Assembly (NCBI GenBank): GCA_029233925.1 | Contig: JARGOX010000009.1 | Coordinates: 62,001 to 126,000 of the forward strand | Direction: 5' to 3' | Source: Rhizobiaceae bacterium | Lineage (GTDB): Bacteria > Pseudomonadota > Alphaproteobacteria > Rhizobiales > Rhizobiaceae | Length of the DNA: 64,000 bases | In this document: positions 9,801 to 18,411 of the stretch, piece after piece | Position numbering within the stretch: the stretch's first letter is position 1 | Layout of the letters: every line of letters starts with the position of its first letter | Notes under the pieces: generated by a model | Told to the model about the DNA's origin: nothing | Databases searched by the model: none | What the model saw: only the letters and a program-made list of their open reading frames with translations | Program-made: the position numbers and the translations under genes

Positions 9801-10336
9801 ACAAGATGCGCGTTCAGACTTTCGCGCATTTTTCCAATTCCGTAAAACAGGGATCAACTGCCGGGCGTCTCGCAGGCACGGTTACTTCAAAGCAGGAAAG
9901 ACGCACGCGAACCGGCAACAAGATGGGCATCATCGTCTTTTCGGATTCTTCCGGCCAATTCGAGGCCGTGTTGTTTTCAGAAGGTCTGGCGCTGTACCGC
10001 GACATGCTTGAAGCTGGCAAATCCCTGGTCATTACTGTGGATGCAGAGGAGCGGCCGGAGGGGATCAGTCTGCGAATACAGACGGTGCAATCCCTGGAAG
10101 AAAAGGCGGTACAGACCCAGAAGGCCTTGCGCATTTTTGTCCGCGACAGCACGCCTCTGCCACAGGTCGCAAGCCATTTGAACACCAAGGGTGATGGCCA
10201 GGTGTCTCTCGTCGTGATCAAGGAGGATGGTCGCCGGGAAATCGAAGTGGAATTGCCCCAGCGCTACCGCATATCGCCACAGATTGCTTCCGCCCTGAAA
10301 ACGGCAAGAGGCGTTGTTGACGTCGAACTTGTGTAG
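6845..10336 (+). CDS. dnaE: DNA polymerase III subunit alpha
   Basis: Replicative polymerase of 1163 residues, the standard DnaE1 length. The N-terminal PHP domain opens with VNLRVHSAYSLLES. The palm contains GPGRGSGAGSLVAY and the catalytic aspartates D426 and D428 in PDFDIDF. The fingers/thumb region includes HASTHAAGIVIGD and YGFNKSHAAAYG. Near the C-terminus is an OB-fold segment around residue 1010. It is the catalytic core of the holoenzyme, with epsilon and beta encoded elsewhere. The start is supported by conservation beginning at residue 20; the ribosome site (GGTGAG) is modest. Confidence 0.97.
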   Translation: MSDTAADVTGSTPAGPGFVNLRVHSAYSLLESALPLKTVISMAVADQQPAIGIADSNNLFGALEFSIKAAEQGLQPILGCQLDIEMEDGVAPEQRNHREKIAERPAIVLIATNEQGYARLVSLVSQSYLDGTGNDTAHIKLSWLEESAEGLICLTGGTGGPVDQALASDHQQMAEERLARLGALFPGRLYVEVQRQAGFDQAHENMLLKLAYEKKIPIVATNEAFFPAPDDYDAHDALMAVAHNAMVSDDSRFRLTPDHYLKTRAEMCELFKDLPEALQNTIEIARRCSFLLLTTAPILPRFTGASDDPDEADRAESAELRRQASEGLVKRLETLGRAPGFEESDYVERLNVELDIIENMRFPGYFLIVADFIKWAKVNDIPVGPGRGSGAGSLVAYALTVTDVDPLRFSLLFERFLNPERVSMPDFDIDFCQDRRDEVIRYVQEKYGREQVAQIITFGSLQARAALRDVGRVLEMPYGQVDRICKLIPNNPAAPTPLHKAIEEEPKLREEAEKEPVVKRLLDIAQKLEGLYRHASTHAAGIVIGDRPLSQLVPMYRDPRSDMPVTQFNMKWVEQAGLVKFDFLGLKTLTVLKTTVDFLREREIEIDLAALPFDDLETYQMLSRGETVGVFQVESAGMRKALIGMRPDRIEDIIALVALYRPGPMENIPVYNARKHGEEELASVHPKIDYLLEETQGVIVYQEQVMQIAQVLSGYSLGEADLLRRAMGKKIQAEMDKQRSRFVRGAMDNGVSKPQADLIFDLLAKFANYGFNKSHAAAYGIVSYQTAYLKAHYPVEFLAASMTLDMSNTDKINDFRQDAKRLGIEVVQPSVQTSFRIFKTGEKKIYYSLAAIKGVGEAAVDHIVEIRGDQPFESIEDFFQRVDPKLVNRRMLEHLICAGAFDCFGRDRAELVGCIDRLLGFSQRAMANRVSGQSDMFGAGAVTGPEVIQFPVVTPWIPAEKLHREYQALGFYLSAHPLDTYKELLDKMRVQTFAHFSNSVKQGSTAGRLAGTVTSKQERRTRTGNKMGIIVFSDSSGQFEAVLFSEGLALYRDMLEAGKSLVITVDAEERPEGISLRIQTVQSLEEKAVQTQKALRIFVRDSTPLPQVASHLNTKGDGQVSLVVIKEDGRREIEVELPQRYRISPQIASALKTARGVVDVELV

Positions 10337-10402
10337 AATGTAGTTTTCCAGTCCATTTTCAAAATGGTATCCATTAGAACCGATTTTCAGGGAGAAGACC
10401 CA

Positions 10403-11374
10403 GTGGCCTATACGATCGTAGCAGAGCGCCCCGGTAACAGTGATGTCATACGCAAGCTGGACATTGCCATGCCTGTTCCCAACCAGGGGGAGGTTCTGCT
10501 TCGCCACACGGCAATCGGTGTCAATTTTCTGGACACCTATTTTCGCACCGGGCTCTACCCCTGGTCCGTTGAAAAGAACCTGACACTCGGGTCCGAGGCA
10601 GCCGGTGTCATCGAAGCCATTGGTCCGGGGGTCAGCGGTTTTTCGGTAGGTGAGCGGGTCGCATACACCACGGCAAATGGCGCCTATGCCTCACACCGGG
10701 CCATTGGATCACAGCACCTGATCAAAATTCCCGATGGCGTATCGGATGAGGTCGCCGCGGCCTCTGTTCTGAAGGGCTTGACGGCCCATTATCTGTTGCA
10801 TGACAGTTTTGCAGTCAATGATAGCCATACGGTGCTGTTTCATGCCGCTGCCGGTGGCGTCGGGATGATTGTCGGGCAATGGCTGGCTGCCAAGGGCGTA
10901 CGGGCCATTGGCACGGCAGGAGGGGCTGAAAAATGTGCTCTGGCGCTGCAAAACGGCTTTGGTGACATGATTGATTACCGGTCGGAAAATTTTGTCGAAC
11001 GGCTTCGTGAGCTTGTCCCTGGCGGTGTGGATGTCGTTTATGACTCCGTCGGCAAGGACACCTATCCAGGGTCGCTGCACTGCCTTAAGACGCACGGGAG
11101 CTTGGTCACGTTCGGTCAGGCCTCCGGTCCGGCAACGGATTTCAAACTCTCCGATCTTGCCGCAGGGTCTTTTCACGTGACGCGGCCGGTGTTGTTTCAC
11201 TTCACCGCATTGCCGGGTTGGCTGCAGAAGGCGTCATCGGAACTGTTTTCGCTGATTGCCGACGGTTCAATCAAAATCCACGTCAACCAGACCTACGCCC
11301 TCTCAGACGCCGCGCAGGCGCACGACGCACTTGAAAGCCGCAAGACAACGGGTTGTACGGTTCTGATACCGTAG
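10403..11374 (+). CDS. NADPH:quinone oxidoreductase (zeta-crystallin/QorA-like, MDR superfamily)
   Basis: Zinc-independent medium-chain dehydrogenase/reductase of 323 residues reducing quinones with NADPH. It parallels E. coli QOR throughout: GVNFLDTYFRTGLYP near residue 45, GSEAAGVIEAIGPGVSGFSVGERV, the nucleotide-binding HAAAGGVGMIVGQW, VVYDSVGKDTY and the C-terminal ESRKTTGCTVLIP. Zinc ligands of alcohol dehydrogenases are absent. A GTG start at 10403 is preferred because GGGAGA lies about 9 bases upstream; an in-frame ATG at 10364 has no such site. It follows dnaE by 66 bases and converges on dinB. Confidence 0.85.
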   Translation: MAYTIVAERPGNSDVIRKLDIAMPVPNQGEVLLRHTAIGVNFLDTYFRTGLYPWSVEKNLTLGSEAAGVIEAIGPGVSGFSVGERVAYTTANGAYASHRAIGSQHLIKIPDGVSDEVAAASVLKGLTAHYLLHDSFAVNDSHTVLFHAAAGGVGMIVGQWLAAKGVRAIGTAGGAEKCALALQNGFGDMIDYRSENFVERLRELVPGGVDVVYDSVGKDTYPGSLHCLKTHGSLVTFGQASGPATDFKLSDLAAGSFHVTRPVLFHFTALPGWLQKASSELFSLIADGSIKIHVNQTYALSDAAQAHDALESRKTTGCTVLIP

Positions 11375-11391
11375 GGTCTGAAAAGAGCCCG

Positions 11392-12726
11392 CTAGCGGTT
11401 TTTTTGTGTGTCCGGGGCGGAATCGCGCTGCGGCCGGGCACGTTTGTGTTTGCCGAATGTATAGCCGGTTTCCACCGCGTCGCGTCCGAACCGGTCGCGA
11501 ACCTTGTCGATGGCCTGTTCGGCAACCGCACGTTTTGTAGCATCTGTGTCCACCAGATCCGGCGGATCGGCCAGTTCGGCTTTGGTAAGGTCTGAAACGC
11601 CGATTCCCAGCAAACGGTATCTTGTGCCGTCCAGTTCTCGCTCTAGCAGTGAAAGTCCGGTGCGGAATATGCGGTCGGCAAGACAGGTCGGATCATCGAG
11701 CCGCTTGTTGCGCGTCTTGGACTTGAAATCGGCCCCTTTGAGTTTCAGGGCGATCGTGTGGCCGGCAGTCCCGCTTTTCTTCAGTCGGTGCGCCACTTTT
11801 TCCGACAGGGATCGCAGGACCGGCACCAGGGTTTCGCGGTCTGAATGGTCACTGTTGAAAGTGGTTTCGGAGGAGATGCTCTTGGCGCTGTCGCGGATAT
11901 GGACCTGACGGGTATCCTGACCGCGAGACAAGTGGAAAAGTCGCTGACCGATGGAACCGTAGCGGCGCATCAGCTTGCCCTCATCCATGGTCTGCAACTG
12001 GCCGACTGTTCTGATGCCATCCTTCTCCAGAGTGGCAGCAAAAGCCTTTCCAACGCCCCATATGGTCGTCACCGGCATGTCCTGCAGAAAGGTCATGGCT
12101 TCCGCCCTGCCAATGGCTGTGAAGCCGCGCGGCTTTTCAAAGTCGGATGCGACCTTGGCGAGGAATTTACAGTAGGACAGGCCGACCGACAGGGTAATGC
12201 CGATTTCACTTTCCACCCGGTTTGCAAAGGCTGCCAGAGTGCGGGCAGGGGGATTGCGGTGCAATGCCTGGGTCCCGGCAAGTTCGATGAAGGCCTCGTC
12301 GATGGAGATCGGTTGAACGAGGGGCGACAGTTCTTCCATCATCCGGCGCAACTCGCGCCCCGTGCGGCTGTATTTTTCCATATCCGGTTTGATGACCACT
12401 GCATGGGGGCAGGCCTCCAGTGCCTTGAACATCGGCATGGCCGAGCGTACGCCGTGAATGCGCGCCAGATAACAGGCCGTCGACACCACTCCGCGTTTGC
12501 CGCCTCCGATGATCACCGGCTTGTCGGCCAGTTCCGGATTGTCGCGCTTTTCCACCGTTGCGTAAAATGCATCGCAATCCAGGTGGGCCACGGTCAAATC
12601 ATAGAGTTCATTGTGATGGAGTACCCGCGGGCTGCCGCAATGCGAACATCGCCGTTTCGACTGAACCTGATAGGTCAGACAGTCGCGGCAAAAACCATTG
12701 TCAGGATCCGGCGAGATTGAGGGCAT
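11392..12726 (-). CDS. dinB: DNA polymerase IV with N-terminal zinc-finger extension
   Basis: Y-family translesion polymerase of 444 residues, about 90 longer than E. coli DinB. Residues 10 to 33 carry a Cys4 motif (CRDC, then CSHCG), a feature of many rhizobial DinB proteins. The palm has [12 protein letters not shown] and the catalytic SIDEAFIEL, followed by helix-hairpin-helix DNA contacts around [17 protein letters not shown] and a little-finger domain. The C-terminus is basic (KHKRARPQR). An ATG at 12726 is chosen; a TTG lies 21 bases upstream. No LexA box was recognised. It converges with the quinone oxidoreductase 17 bases away. Confidence 0.92.
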   Translation of the reverse strand: MPSISPDPDNGFCRDCLTYQVQSKRRCSHCGSPRVLHHNELYDLTVAHLDCDAFYATVEKRDNPELADKPVIIGGGKRGVVSTACYLARIHGVRSAMPMFKALEACPHAVVIKPDMEKYSRTGRELRRMMEELSPLVQPISIDEAFIELAGTQALHRNPPARTLAAFANRVESEIGITLSVGLSYCKFLAKVASDFEKPRGFTAIGRAEAMTFLQDMPVTTIWGVGKAFAATLEKDGIRTVGQLQTMDEGKLMRRYGSIGQRLFHLSRGQDTRQVHIRDSAKSISSETTFNSDHSDRETLVPVLRSLSEKVAHRLKKSGTAGHTIALKLKGADFKSKTRNKRLDDPTCLADRIFRTGLSLLERELDGTRYRLLGIGVSDLTKAELADPPDLVDTDATKRAVAEQAIDKVRDRFGRDAVETGYTFGKHKRARPQRDSAPDTQKNR

Positions 12727-12765
12727 TGCGGCACCGATGGGGAACAAAGATTGAACATGTTCGGT

Positions 12766-13437
12766 TTACGCTGCATCGGTCGGCTGATCAAGCGTCACGT
12801 GGGACGTGATGATGCGTTCAATGTCGTGCCAATCCGAAGCCAGGGTCACATCGTCGCCGGGATGCGGTGCCATGGTGCGGAAATGGTCGTTGCTCATGAA
12901 GTGGATGGCTTTCACCGTCGGCGCATGCTCGAGAACCGACAGATGATTATAGGCCATGTCGTCGATAAAGACCAAAGGCTGCGTGCGTTCGGCGTGGAGG
13001 TCCCTGATCAACGGACCTTTGGCCTCCACAGTCGCAATCAACGGATAGGTCAGGCCGTGCCGGTCAAGTAAGGCGCGTCTGGCATCGTAGTGGCGCGGCG
13101 GCATGGCGGTCAGGAACAGGATATCGGCAAGTGCGGAGAGATTGCAAAGAATTTCTCCCACATTATGTGTCGGTGTTTGCCAATCAAGCTGTGTCGCAAA
13201 AAAATCCTCCAGCATGGTGCTGACCCGATCGGCCGAGGCTTCCTGCTGATTTTCCAGAGACACGATATTGCCGGTCAACCGGAAGGAGCGTGGAAGCAGC
13301 TCATGTCCGTTGGCGCGCAGATATTTGCCAAAAGGGGTCAGAAATTCCAGCACCACTTCATCAACATCGCAGACGATCAGCGGCCGGTCGCTCAAAAGGA
13401 TATCCAGATGCCCGACTGTGGTTGCTTCCTCGCTCAT
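12766..13437 (-). CDS. HAD-like protein of unknown substrate
   Basis: A 223-residue protein with haloacid-dehalogenase-fold motifs: motif I as CDVDEVVLEF (about residue 24, DxD with the nucleophile Asp), motif II as LFLTAMPP (about 114) and motif IV as VFIDDMAYNH (about 166). This implies a phosphatase or phosphotransferase, but no specific substrate can be given. Its ATG overlaps the stop of the DUF3572 gene upstream (ATGA), so the two are coupled. Both lie divergent from divK and upstream of dinB on the same strand. Confidence 0.7.
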   Translation of the reverse strand: MSEEATTVGHLDILLSDRPLIVCDVDEVVLEFLTPFGKYLRANGHELLPRSFRLTGNIVSLENQQEASADRVSTMLEDFFATQLDWQTPTHNVGEILCNLSALADILFLTAMPPRHYDARRALLDRHGLTYPLIATVEAKGPLIRDLHAERTQPLVFIDDMAYNHLSVLEHAPTVKAIHFMSNDHFRTMAPHPGDDVTLASDWHDIERIITSHVTLDQPTDAA

Positions 13438-13706
13438 ATGCTTGTCTCAAACGATGATCGGCCACCCAGTTCATGCCACAGGCTTACCACCTGTTCGGGC
13501 GCCACATTGCGCGCCTCGCAATAGGCCAGCAATGTCGGTTCGTGTTCCATCAGGAATCCCACCACTGCCGCCAGAAAGCCGGGTTCGCCTGCCGCCTGGC
13601 GCATATATTGCGGATCGATGCCCGAAAGGGCCAGAAAACGCGACATCAGATCATCATTTTCAGTGATCCACGTCAAAATATCGACGCTTCGGGACTCAGA
13701 ATCCAT
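13434..13706 (-). CDS. DUF3572 family protein
   Basis: A 90-residue acidic protein matching the small DUF3572 family found next to divK in Rhizobiales. The recognisable core is LTWITENDDLMSRFLALSGIDP, then EPGFLAAVVGFLMEHEPTLLAYCE. The start at 13706 (MDSESRSV) puts the core at the usual distance from the N-terminus; a TTG-initiated extension to 13757 is possible. Function unknown. It is coupled by a 4-base overlap to the HAD-like gene and divergent from divK, with about 156 bases between the starts. Confidence 0.7.
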   Translation of the reverse strand: MDSESRSVDILTWITENDDLMSRFLALSGIDPQYMRQAAGEPGFLAAVVGFLMEHEPTLLAYCEARNVAPEQVVSLWHELGGRSSFETSI

Positions 13707-13862
13707 ATAATTTTGGGATTTACTTCGATTTGCAGTCACAAATTTGCTTTTCTTCAACCAAATTGATCTAGTTTTTGATTCGGGATGGTTTGAGATTTTC
13801 TCTCAGCTGCAGCATAGAGCTTGCCGGGGAGAGAGCAAGATCGAAAACAGGTGGAGCCGAAA

Positions 13863-14234
13863 ATGCCGAAGAAGGTCATGATTGTCGAAGACAATGAGCT
13901 GAACATGAAGCTGTTCCGCGACCTCATAGAGGCATCCGGATATGAGACGGTTCAAACACGAAACGGACTTGAAGCGCTGGATCTTGCCCGCAAGCACAAA
14001 CCAGATCTCATACTGATGGATATTCAATTGCCGGAGGTGTCTGGCCTTGAAGTTACCAAATGGCTCAAGGACGATACCGAGTTGTATACAATACCAATTA
14101 TTGCGGTAACGGCTTTTGCAATGAAGGGCGATGAGGAACGGATAAGGCAGGGGGGCTGTGAAGCCTATATGTCGAAACCGATCTCCGTGCCCAAATTCAT
14201 AGAGACCATCAAAAACTATTTGGGCGACAGTTGA
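13863..14234 (+). CDS. divK: Single-domain response regulator DivK
   Basis: A stand-alone receiver domain of 123 residues. The acidic pocket is VEDNE (near residue 9), the phosphorylated aspartate is D53 in LMDIQLP, the Thr switch is in AVTAFAM, and the conserved Lys is in MSKPIS. In alphaproteobacteria DivK is phosphorylated by histidine kinases such as DivJ and dephosphorylated by PleC, and it acts on DivL-CckA to restrain CtrA. The ATG at 13863 has GGTGGAG 5 bases upstream. It lies 17 bases before pleD, the conserved divK-pleD order. Confidence 0.95.
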   Translation: MPKKVMIVEDNELNMKLFRDLIEASGYETVQTRNGLEALDLARKHKPDLILMDIQLPEVSGLEVTKWLKDDTELYTIPIIAVTAFAMKGDEERIRQGGCEAYMSKPISVPKFIETIKNYLGDS

Positions 14235-14251
14235 TTTAAAGGAAACCTGAC

Positions 14252-15619
14252 ATGACGGCCCGTATACTTGTTGTCGACGATATTCCGACGAATGTAAAAT
14301 TTCTTGAGGCGCGTCTTCTGGCTGAATATTTTGAGGTTCTGACCGCCGATAACGGTTATGATGCGCTCAACATGTGCCGTGATGGCCAGGTTGATCTGGT
14401 GCTTCTTGATATCATGATGCCGAAGATGGATGGCTTTGAAGTGTGTGAAAAGCTCAAAGCCGACAGGGCAACAATGCATATACCGGTCGTTATGGTAACA
14501 GCGCTTGATCAGCCGGCTGACCGGGTCCGCGGATTGCGGGCAGGGGCCGATGATTTTCTCACCAAACCTGTCAACGATACGCAACTGATGGCAAGGGTGA
14601 AAAGCCTGGCGCGACTGAAAACCCTGACAGATGAGTTGCGCATACGTGCGGAAACGGCGCAGGATATGGGCATTGATGATTTGCTCAATACATCCAATGC
14701 CCTGGTGGAAAAAGGCAAGGTTCTACTTGTCGATGAGCGCGCCAATTCGCGTGACCGGATTACCCAGATATTGCGCAAGAGCGCGGATCTGACGGTGATG
14801 TCTGATCCGCAGACTGCATTGTTTGAAGCTGCCGAAAACGGTTATGAACTGATCATCATCAGTTCCAATTTCGCAAACCACGATCCGCTGCGCCTGTGTT
14901 CGCAATTGCGCTCGCTGGACAGAACGCGGTTCGTGCCCCTGTTGCTGATCTGTGATCAGGGTGAGGAAAGTATCGTCAATCGCGCCATGGAACTGGGCGT
15001 CAATGATTATGTTATTCGCCCCATCGAACCCAATGAGTTCATTGCCCGGTGCAATACGCAGTTTCGCCGCAAGCGCTACAATGATTATCTGCGCTCCAGT
15101 GTGCAGCAAACGATCATGCTGGCGGTGACGGATCCGCTGACCGGTTTGTATAATCGTCGCTACCTCAATTCCCACATGCAATTGCTGATCGAACGCTCCG
15201 TCGCCAGATCCCGACCCTTGTCTGTGCTGGCCATCGACCTTGACCGGTTCAAGCTGGTCAATGACACGCATGGGCACGATGCGGGTGATCGGGTTTTGCG
15301 GGAGTTTTCACAACGGATGCGTCTTGCCATTCGCGGCATTGATCTTGCGTGCCGCCACGGCGGTGAGGAATTCATCATCGTTTTGCCCGACACGGATGCG
15401 GAGACTGCAGAATCAATCGCAGAGCGACTGCGTTGTGGAATTGCAGAGACCCCGTTTGAAATAGATGACAACGGAAATTCAATCGGTGTGACCGCGTCCA
15501 TCGGCATTGCTACGCTTGCCACGGATGAGTCGACTGCGGACCTGTTGAAGCGCGCTGACACGGCGCTCTATGAAGCGAAGGCTCAGGGACGAAACCGTGT
15601 GGTGGCCATGGCGGCCTGA
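14252..15619 (+). CDS. pleD: Response regulator and diguanylate cyclase PleD
   Basis: A 455-residue protein with two receiver domains and a C-terminal GGDEF domain. Receiver 1 has the acceptor aspartate D53 in LLDIMMPKMDG and SKPVN-like Lys in TKPVND. Receiver 2 (about residues 155 to 270) looks degenerate at the acceptor site, as in PleD adaptor domains. The catalytic motif is GGEEF at 370 to 374, with an RGID inhibitory-site sequence just before it (product inhibition by c-di-GMP). It makes cyclic-di-GMP in polar development and cell-cycle control. Co-transcribed with divK. Confidence 0.95.
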   Translation: MTARILVVDDIPTNVKFLEARLLAEYFEVLTADNGYDALNMCRDGQVDLVLLDIMMPKMDGFEVCEKLKADRATMHIPVVMVTALDQPADRVRGLRAGADDFLTKPVNDTQLMARVKSLARLKTLTDELRIRAETAQDMGIDDLLNTSNALVEKGKVLLVDERANSRDRITQILRKSADLTVMSDPQTALFEAAENGYELIIISSNFANHDPLRLCSQLRSLDRTRFVPLLLICDQGEESIVNRAMELGVNDYVIRPIEPNEFIARCNTQFRRKRYNDYLRSSVQQTIMLAVTDPLTGLYNRRYLNSHMQLLIERSVARSRPLSVLAIDLDRFKLVNDTHGHDAGDRVLREFSQRMRLAIRGIDLACRHGGEEFIIVLPDTDAETAESIAERLRCGIAETPFEIDDNGNSIGVTASIGIATLATDESTADLLKRADTALYEAKAQGRNRVVAMAA

Positions 15620-15839
15620 AGTGTTCCTTTGTCCGGATTTGATCCGGGTAAGGAACTCAAGTTCCGGCAGCCCGTAGCAAGGTTGCCGTGCTTGAAAACT
15701 GAGTGCATTTTAAATGTTTGCCTCATTTGACGGCAATGGGCCGCAAAACCGTCGCCGTTTACCATTCCAGCAGTTGATTGTGTCAATCAGTTAAGAAATC
15801 GTTGATTTTTTCTCACCAATAAGCAAATGTTGTGGACAG

Positions 15840-16031
15840 ACAGACGTGCAGAACGAATGGTTCTGTGCGGTAAGCTTTTGATTCAAATACCCCATGTTGC
15901 TCAGGTCCGCCGCATCTCCTGGGTCGTGGGGTCGGCTGGTCGGCGTCGGGAATAGCGGGCTCCTCGTACCGTATCCCGTGCCGACCAGCCCCCAAACGAA
16001 AAAAGCCACTTCGAACCGAAGTGGCTTTTTT
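15840..16031 (+). ncRNA. Candidate small RNA between pleD and rpmG (hypothetical)
   Basis: A chain of hairpins with no protein frame. CAGAAC-GAATG-GTTCTG is at 15849-15865. An AU-rich linker follows. A hairpin closes ACCCCA with TGGGGT (about 15889-15932). A long stem at 15934-15990 pairs GGCTGGTCGGC with GCCGACCAGCC, and CGGGA with TCCCG inside. The 14-bp terminator stem ends at 16031 in T6. Both loops carry CTCCT, an anti-Shine-Dalgarno-like motif seen in several alphaproteobacterial sRNAs. The strand is inferred from the loops; no firm promoter was identified. The structure could instead belong to the rpmG 3' end. Confidence 0.35.
15999..16031. terminator. Bidirectional rho-independent terminator (rpmG / upstream structured region)
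   Basis: A perfect 14-bp stem (AAAAAAGCCACTTC with GAAGTGGCTTTTTT) has a 5-base loop, and a T6 tract results in either direction. It lies 22 bases past the rpmG stop on the minus strand. Confidence 0.9.
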
Positions 16032-16052
16032 CATTTCCAGTCAACCAATCAA

Positions 16053-16220
16053 TTACTTGATTTTGGCTTCCTTGAATTCAACATGCTTTTTGGCAATCGG
16101 GTCGTATTTTGTCTTGACCATTTTTTCGGTCATGGTGCGGCTGTTCTTTTTGGTTACATAAAAGAAACCGGTGTCCGCAGTCGACTGCAGTTTGATCTTG
16201 ATAGTGGTGGCTTTAGCCAT
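16053..16220 (-). CDS. rpmG: 50S ribosomal protein L33
   Basis: Ribosomal protein of 55 residues starting [15 protein letters not shown], with [11 protein letters not shown] and a C-terminus rich in lysine ([12 protein letters not shown]). It is the cysteine-free L33 type, lacking the zinc-binding CxxC pairs. The ribosome site is AGGCAGG about 8 bases upstream of the ATG at 16220. It is a single gene with its own strong terminator, near pleD as in other Rhizobiales. Confidence 0.95.
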   Translation of the reverse strand: MAKATTIKIKLQSTADTGFFYVTKKNSRTMTEKMVKTKYDPIAKKHVEFKEAKIK

Positions 16221-16307
16221 AATTGTACCTGCCTTGCAAAAACGAAGCCGTGGACAGCATGAAAGCACCCACGGCGGAATTCTGGCCGGAAGTTACAAAT
16301 CGACGCG

Positions 16308-16329
16308 AAAAAGTCAAGCCCTCGGGCTT
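16308..16329 (-). terminator. Weak hairpin, possible terminator of MFS gene
   Basis: On the minus strand AAGCC-CGAG-GGCTT is followed by GACTTTTT, about 100 bases past the MFS stop. The stem is only 5 bp. Confidence 0.35.
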
Positions 16330-16426
16330 AACTGTTTTCATCTGCAGTGATTGTTTCGCCCAAACCAATGGATTTCGGTGCTGCCTGCTGGAAAAATGGC
16401 TGATGAAAACGTTCTGTGGGTATGCG

Positions 16427-17569
16427 CTACCGTGCCGGTCTGTAGGCGAAGCGCCAAATCGTCACCACCACATAGAAGACAAAAAACAAGGAGAGGGCCA
16501 GAGGAAAACCGTTGGCGCCGACAACGTCCATGGCAGCGCCGATTGTCTGCGGACCAACCAGCATGCCCAGGGCATAGCAGAACACGAAGGCAGCGTTGGC
16601 GGATGCCAGGTCTGCATCGCGCAGACGTGAACCCAGATGCGCCAGCCCCACCGTGTAGAGGCCTGCCACAACGGCGCCCCAGACAAAGAGGACGGCTGCC
16701 AGCAGCCACCAGTTTGCGGAGACCAACGGCATAAGTGCGCAGCCGACAAGACCGATGATGGCACACAGAAACAGCAGGGTGCGCCGATCGCTCACGCGAT
16801 CGGAAACAAGACCAATCGGGATCTGCAAAAGCATGTTTCCAAGGCCAATCATGGTCAGCAGCAATGCCCCGTCAGCTTCACCATAACCGAGGCGAATCGC
16901 AAAGATCGGAAACATTGCGAAACCACCCGATTCGACGGCCCCAAACACGAAAACAGCTGCCGTGGCTGTCGGCACCAGAAACAGGAATTTGGCAAAGCTC
17001 CGGCTCGGTGCTCTGGATATGACCGGGCTTTGTCCGCGCGCCAGAAAAATCGGAACGGCCGAGACGATGATGATGAGCGCGCCGACCAGAAACGGAAGAA
17101 TGCCGCTGCTGCCCATCACTGAGAACAGCCACGGCCCGACAGCAAAACCCAATGAAAGGATTGTTGCATAAATGCCCAGAATGAATCCGCGTCTGGTCGG
17201 TGGCGCAGCCGCGTTGATCCAGAACTCGGAAAGAATGAAAAGCAGGGTTATGGCGCCATGAAACGTGATTCTGAGCAGGAACCAGGCCCAATATTGTGAT
17301 GTCGCATAGAAGGCCACCATCGATACGGCTGCAATCATGGTTGCGACCAACATGACGTCGGCGACACCATAGCGCTGGGCTATGCGGGTGGAAAACGGCG
17401 CAATGGCCAGTGAGGCAACGCCGGCCATCGCAGAATTTAGGCCGATCATCGTTGCAGAGGCGCCGCTGTTCGATAAGACGATGCTCAACAACGGAAGGCC
17501 AAGCCCCAGCGCAATGCCGACAGCCGTGATGGCGGCAATGGCGGCAGATAGGGGAAGCCACTTGATCAT
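16427..17569 (-). CDS. MFS transporter (YcaD-like family)
   Basis: Major facilitator protein of 380 residues with about 12 membrane segments. Marks include an N-terminal G/A-rich first helix, RIAQRYGVADV in the loop 2-3 position, and DRVSDRRTLLF in the second-half equivalent. The start at 17569 (MIKWLPLS) is chosen because GGAGG sits 6 bases upstream; the frame continues upstream but there overlaps the NUDIX gene. The overall pattern resembles the YcaD/UMF branch, for which substrates are unknown. It follows the NUDIX gene by 55 bases, so co-transcription is likely. Confidence 0.8.
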   Translation of the reverse strand: MIKWLPLSAAIAAITAVGIALGLGLPLLSIVLSNSGASATMIGLNSAMAGVASLAIAPFSTRIAQRYGVADVMLVATMIAAVSMVAFYATSQYWAWFLLRITFHGAITLLFILSEFWINAAAPPTRRGFILGIYATILSLGFAVGPWLFSVMGSSGILPFLVGALIIIVSAVPIFLARGQSPVISRAPSRSFAKFLFLVPTATAAVFVFGAVESGGFAMFPIFAIRLGYGEADGALLLTMIGLGNMLLQIPIGLVSDRVSDRRTLLFLCAIIGLVGCALMPLVSANWWLLAAVLFVWGAVVAGLYTVGLAHLGSRLRDADLASANAAFVFCYALGMLVGPQTIGAAMDVVGANGFPLALSLFFVFYVVVTIWRFAYRPAR

Positions 17570-17624
17570 GTGGTCCTCCGGCTGCTCCGTGTCGCTGGAT
17601 TGAACGGCCGTGTTCATGGCGCCA

Positions 17625-18377
17625 TTACAGCATTTCGCGGGTAAAACGCCCGTAGCGGGCCTGATAGAACGGGACTGGCTGACCAGGGGCAAGGGAGGGG
17701 TCGTTGTCCAGTTGGTGTTTGAGATCTGCAATGATAACCCGCGTTATGCGCGGCATCTCGACCTTATCCACCTCAGAAAGGCCTACCCAAATGAGATCCA
17801 GAAGTTCATTGCTTGACTCGGCTTCTGCCTGACCGATTTCATCGCGAAAACAGGCGAAAAACCGTGTATCAAACCGGCGTTTTTGACGCGGCGGCGTAAT
17901 GGCCCGCGCGACATAGCGCAGCGGTGACAATCGGGGGGCGAGCTCACGTGCGGCAAAAGCCTTCCAGCTTTGTTGCTGGCAGGTCCGGCCCTTGCCGGCA
18001 ATGAACAGGCCGACTTCTTCGTGCGTCTCGCGAACTGCGGCGATGGCCAGCGCCTGCGCGCGGAACGCGCTGGCGGGATTTGCCATCTTGATCTGCAGTT
18101 TTTTCTCGACCAGCGGGTGAAGCCTGTCGGCCACCGGAACGCGGCCGTCGTCGCGATCGCGTCTGCCACCGGGAAACACATAGGTTTCCGGCATGAAGGC
18201 GTGCGCCTTGTGGCGTTTGCCCATCAGCAATGCAGGCTCACGACCGGATCGGTCTATGAGGATCAGAGTTGACGCGTCTTTGGGGCGCAGCAAGGGGTAA
18301 TCGCCGCTGCGCATCTGAGCTTCCGCATCAAGTTCTTTCGGGGGGTGTCTGCTGTCGGTGCTGCCGATGTCATCCAT
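17625..18377 (-). CDS. NUDIX hydrolase
   Basis: A 250-residue protein with a split NUDIX box: FPGGRRDRDDG near residue 70, then a long insertion and the catalytic helix RETHEEVGLFI about 45 residues later. The insertion is longer than in the canonical 23-residue box, as in the NUDT7/NUDT19-like branch that can act on CoA derivatives. Function therefore remains general: hydrolysis of a nucleoside-diphosphate-linked substrate with Mg2+ held by the glutamates. ATG at 18377 is chosen; a GGAGG lies 14 bases upstream, rather far. It lies 34 bases after DUF983 and upstream of the MFS gene. Confidence 0.82.
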   Translation of the reverse strand: MDDIGSTDSRHPPKELDAEAQMRSGDYPLLRPKDASTLILIDRSGREPALLMGKRHKAHAFMPETYVFPGGRRDRDDGRVPVADRLHPLVEKKLQIKMANPASAFRAQALAIAAVRETHEEVGLFIAGKGRTCQQQSWKAFAARELAPRLSPLRYVARAITPPRQKRRFDTRFFACFRDEIGQAEAESSNELLDLIWVGLSEVDKVEMPRITRVIIADLKHQLDNDPSLAPGQPVPFYQARYGRFTREML

Positions 18378-18411
18378 TCGAATTATTGTTGCCTCCAAGC
18401 ACCGTCAGTCC

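Noticed and set aside
15889-15932. Possible signal recognition particle RNA (GCTCAGGTCCG resembles its loop)
   Set aside because: The conserved GGAAGCAGCC partner loop and the expected helix are missing.
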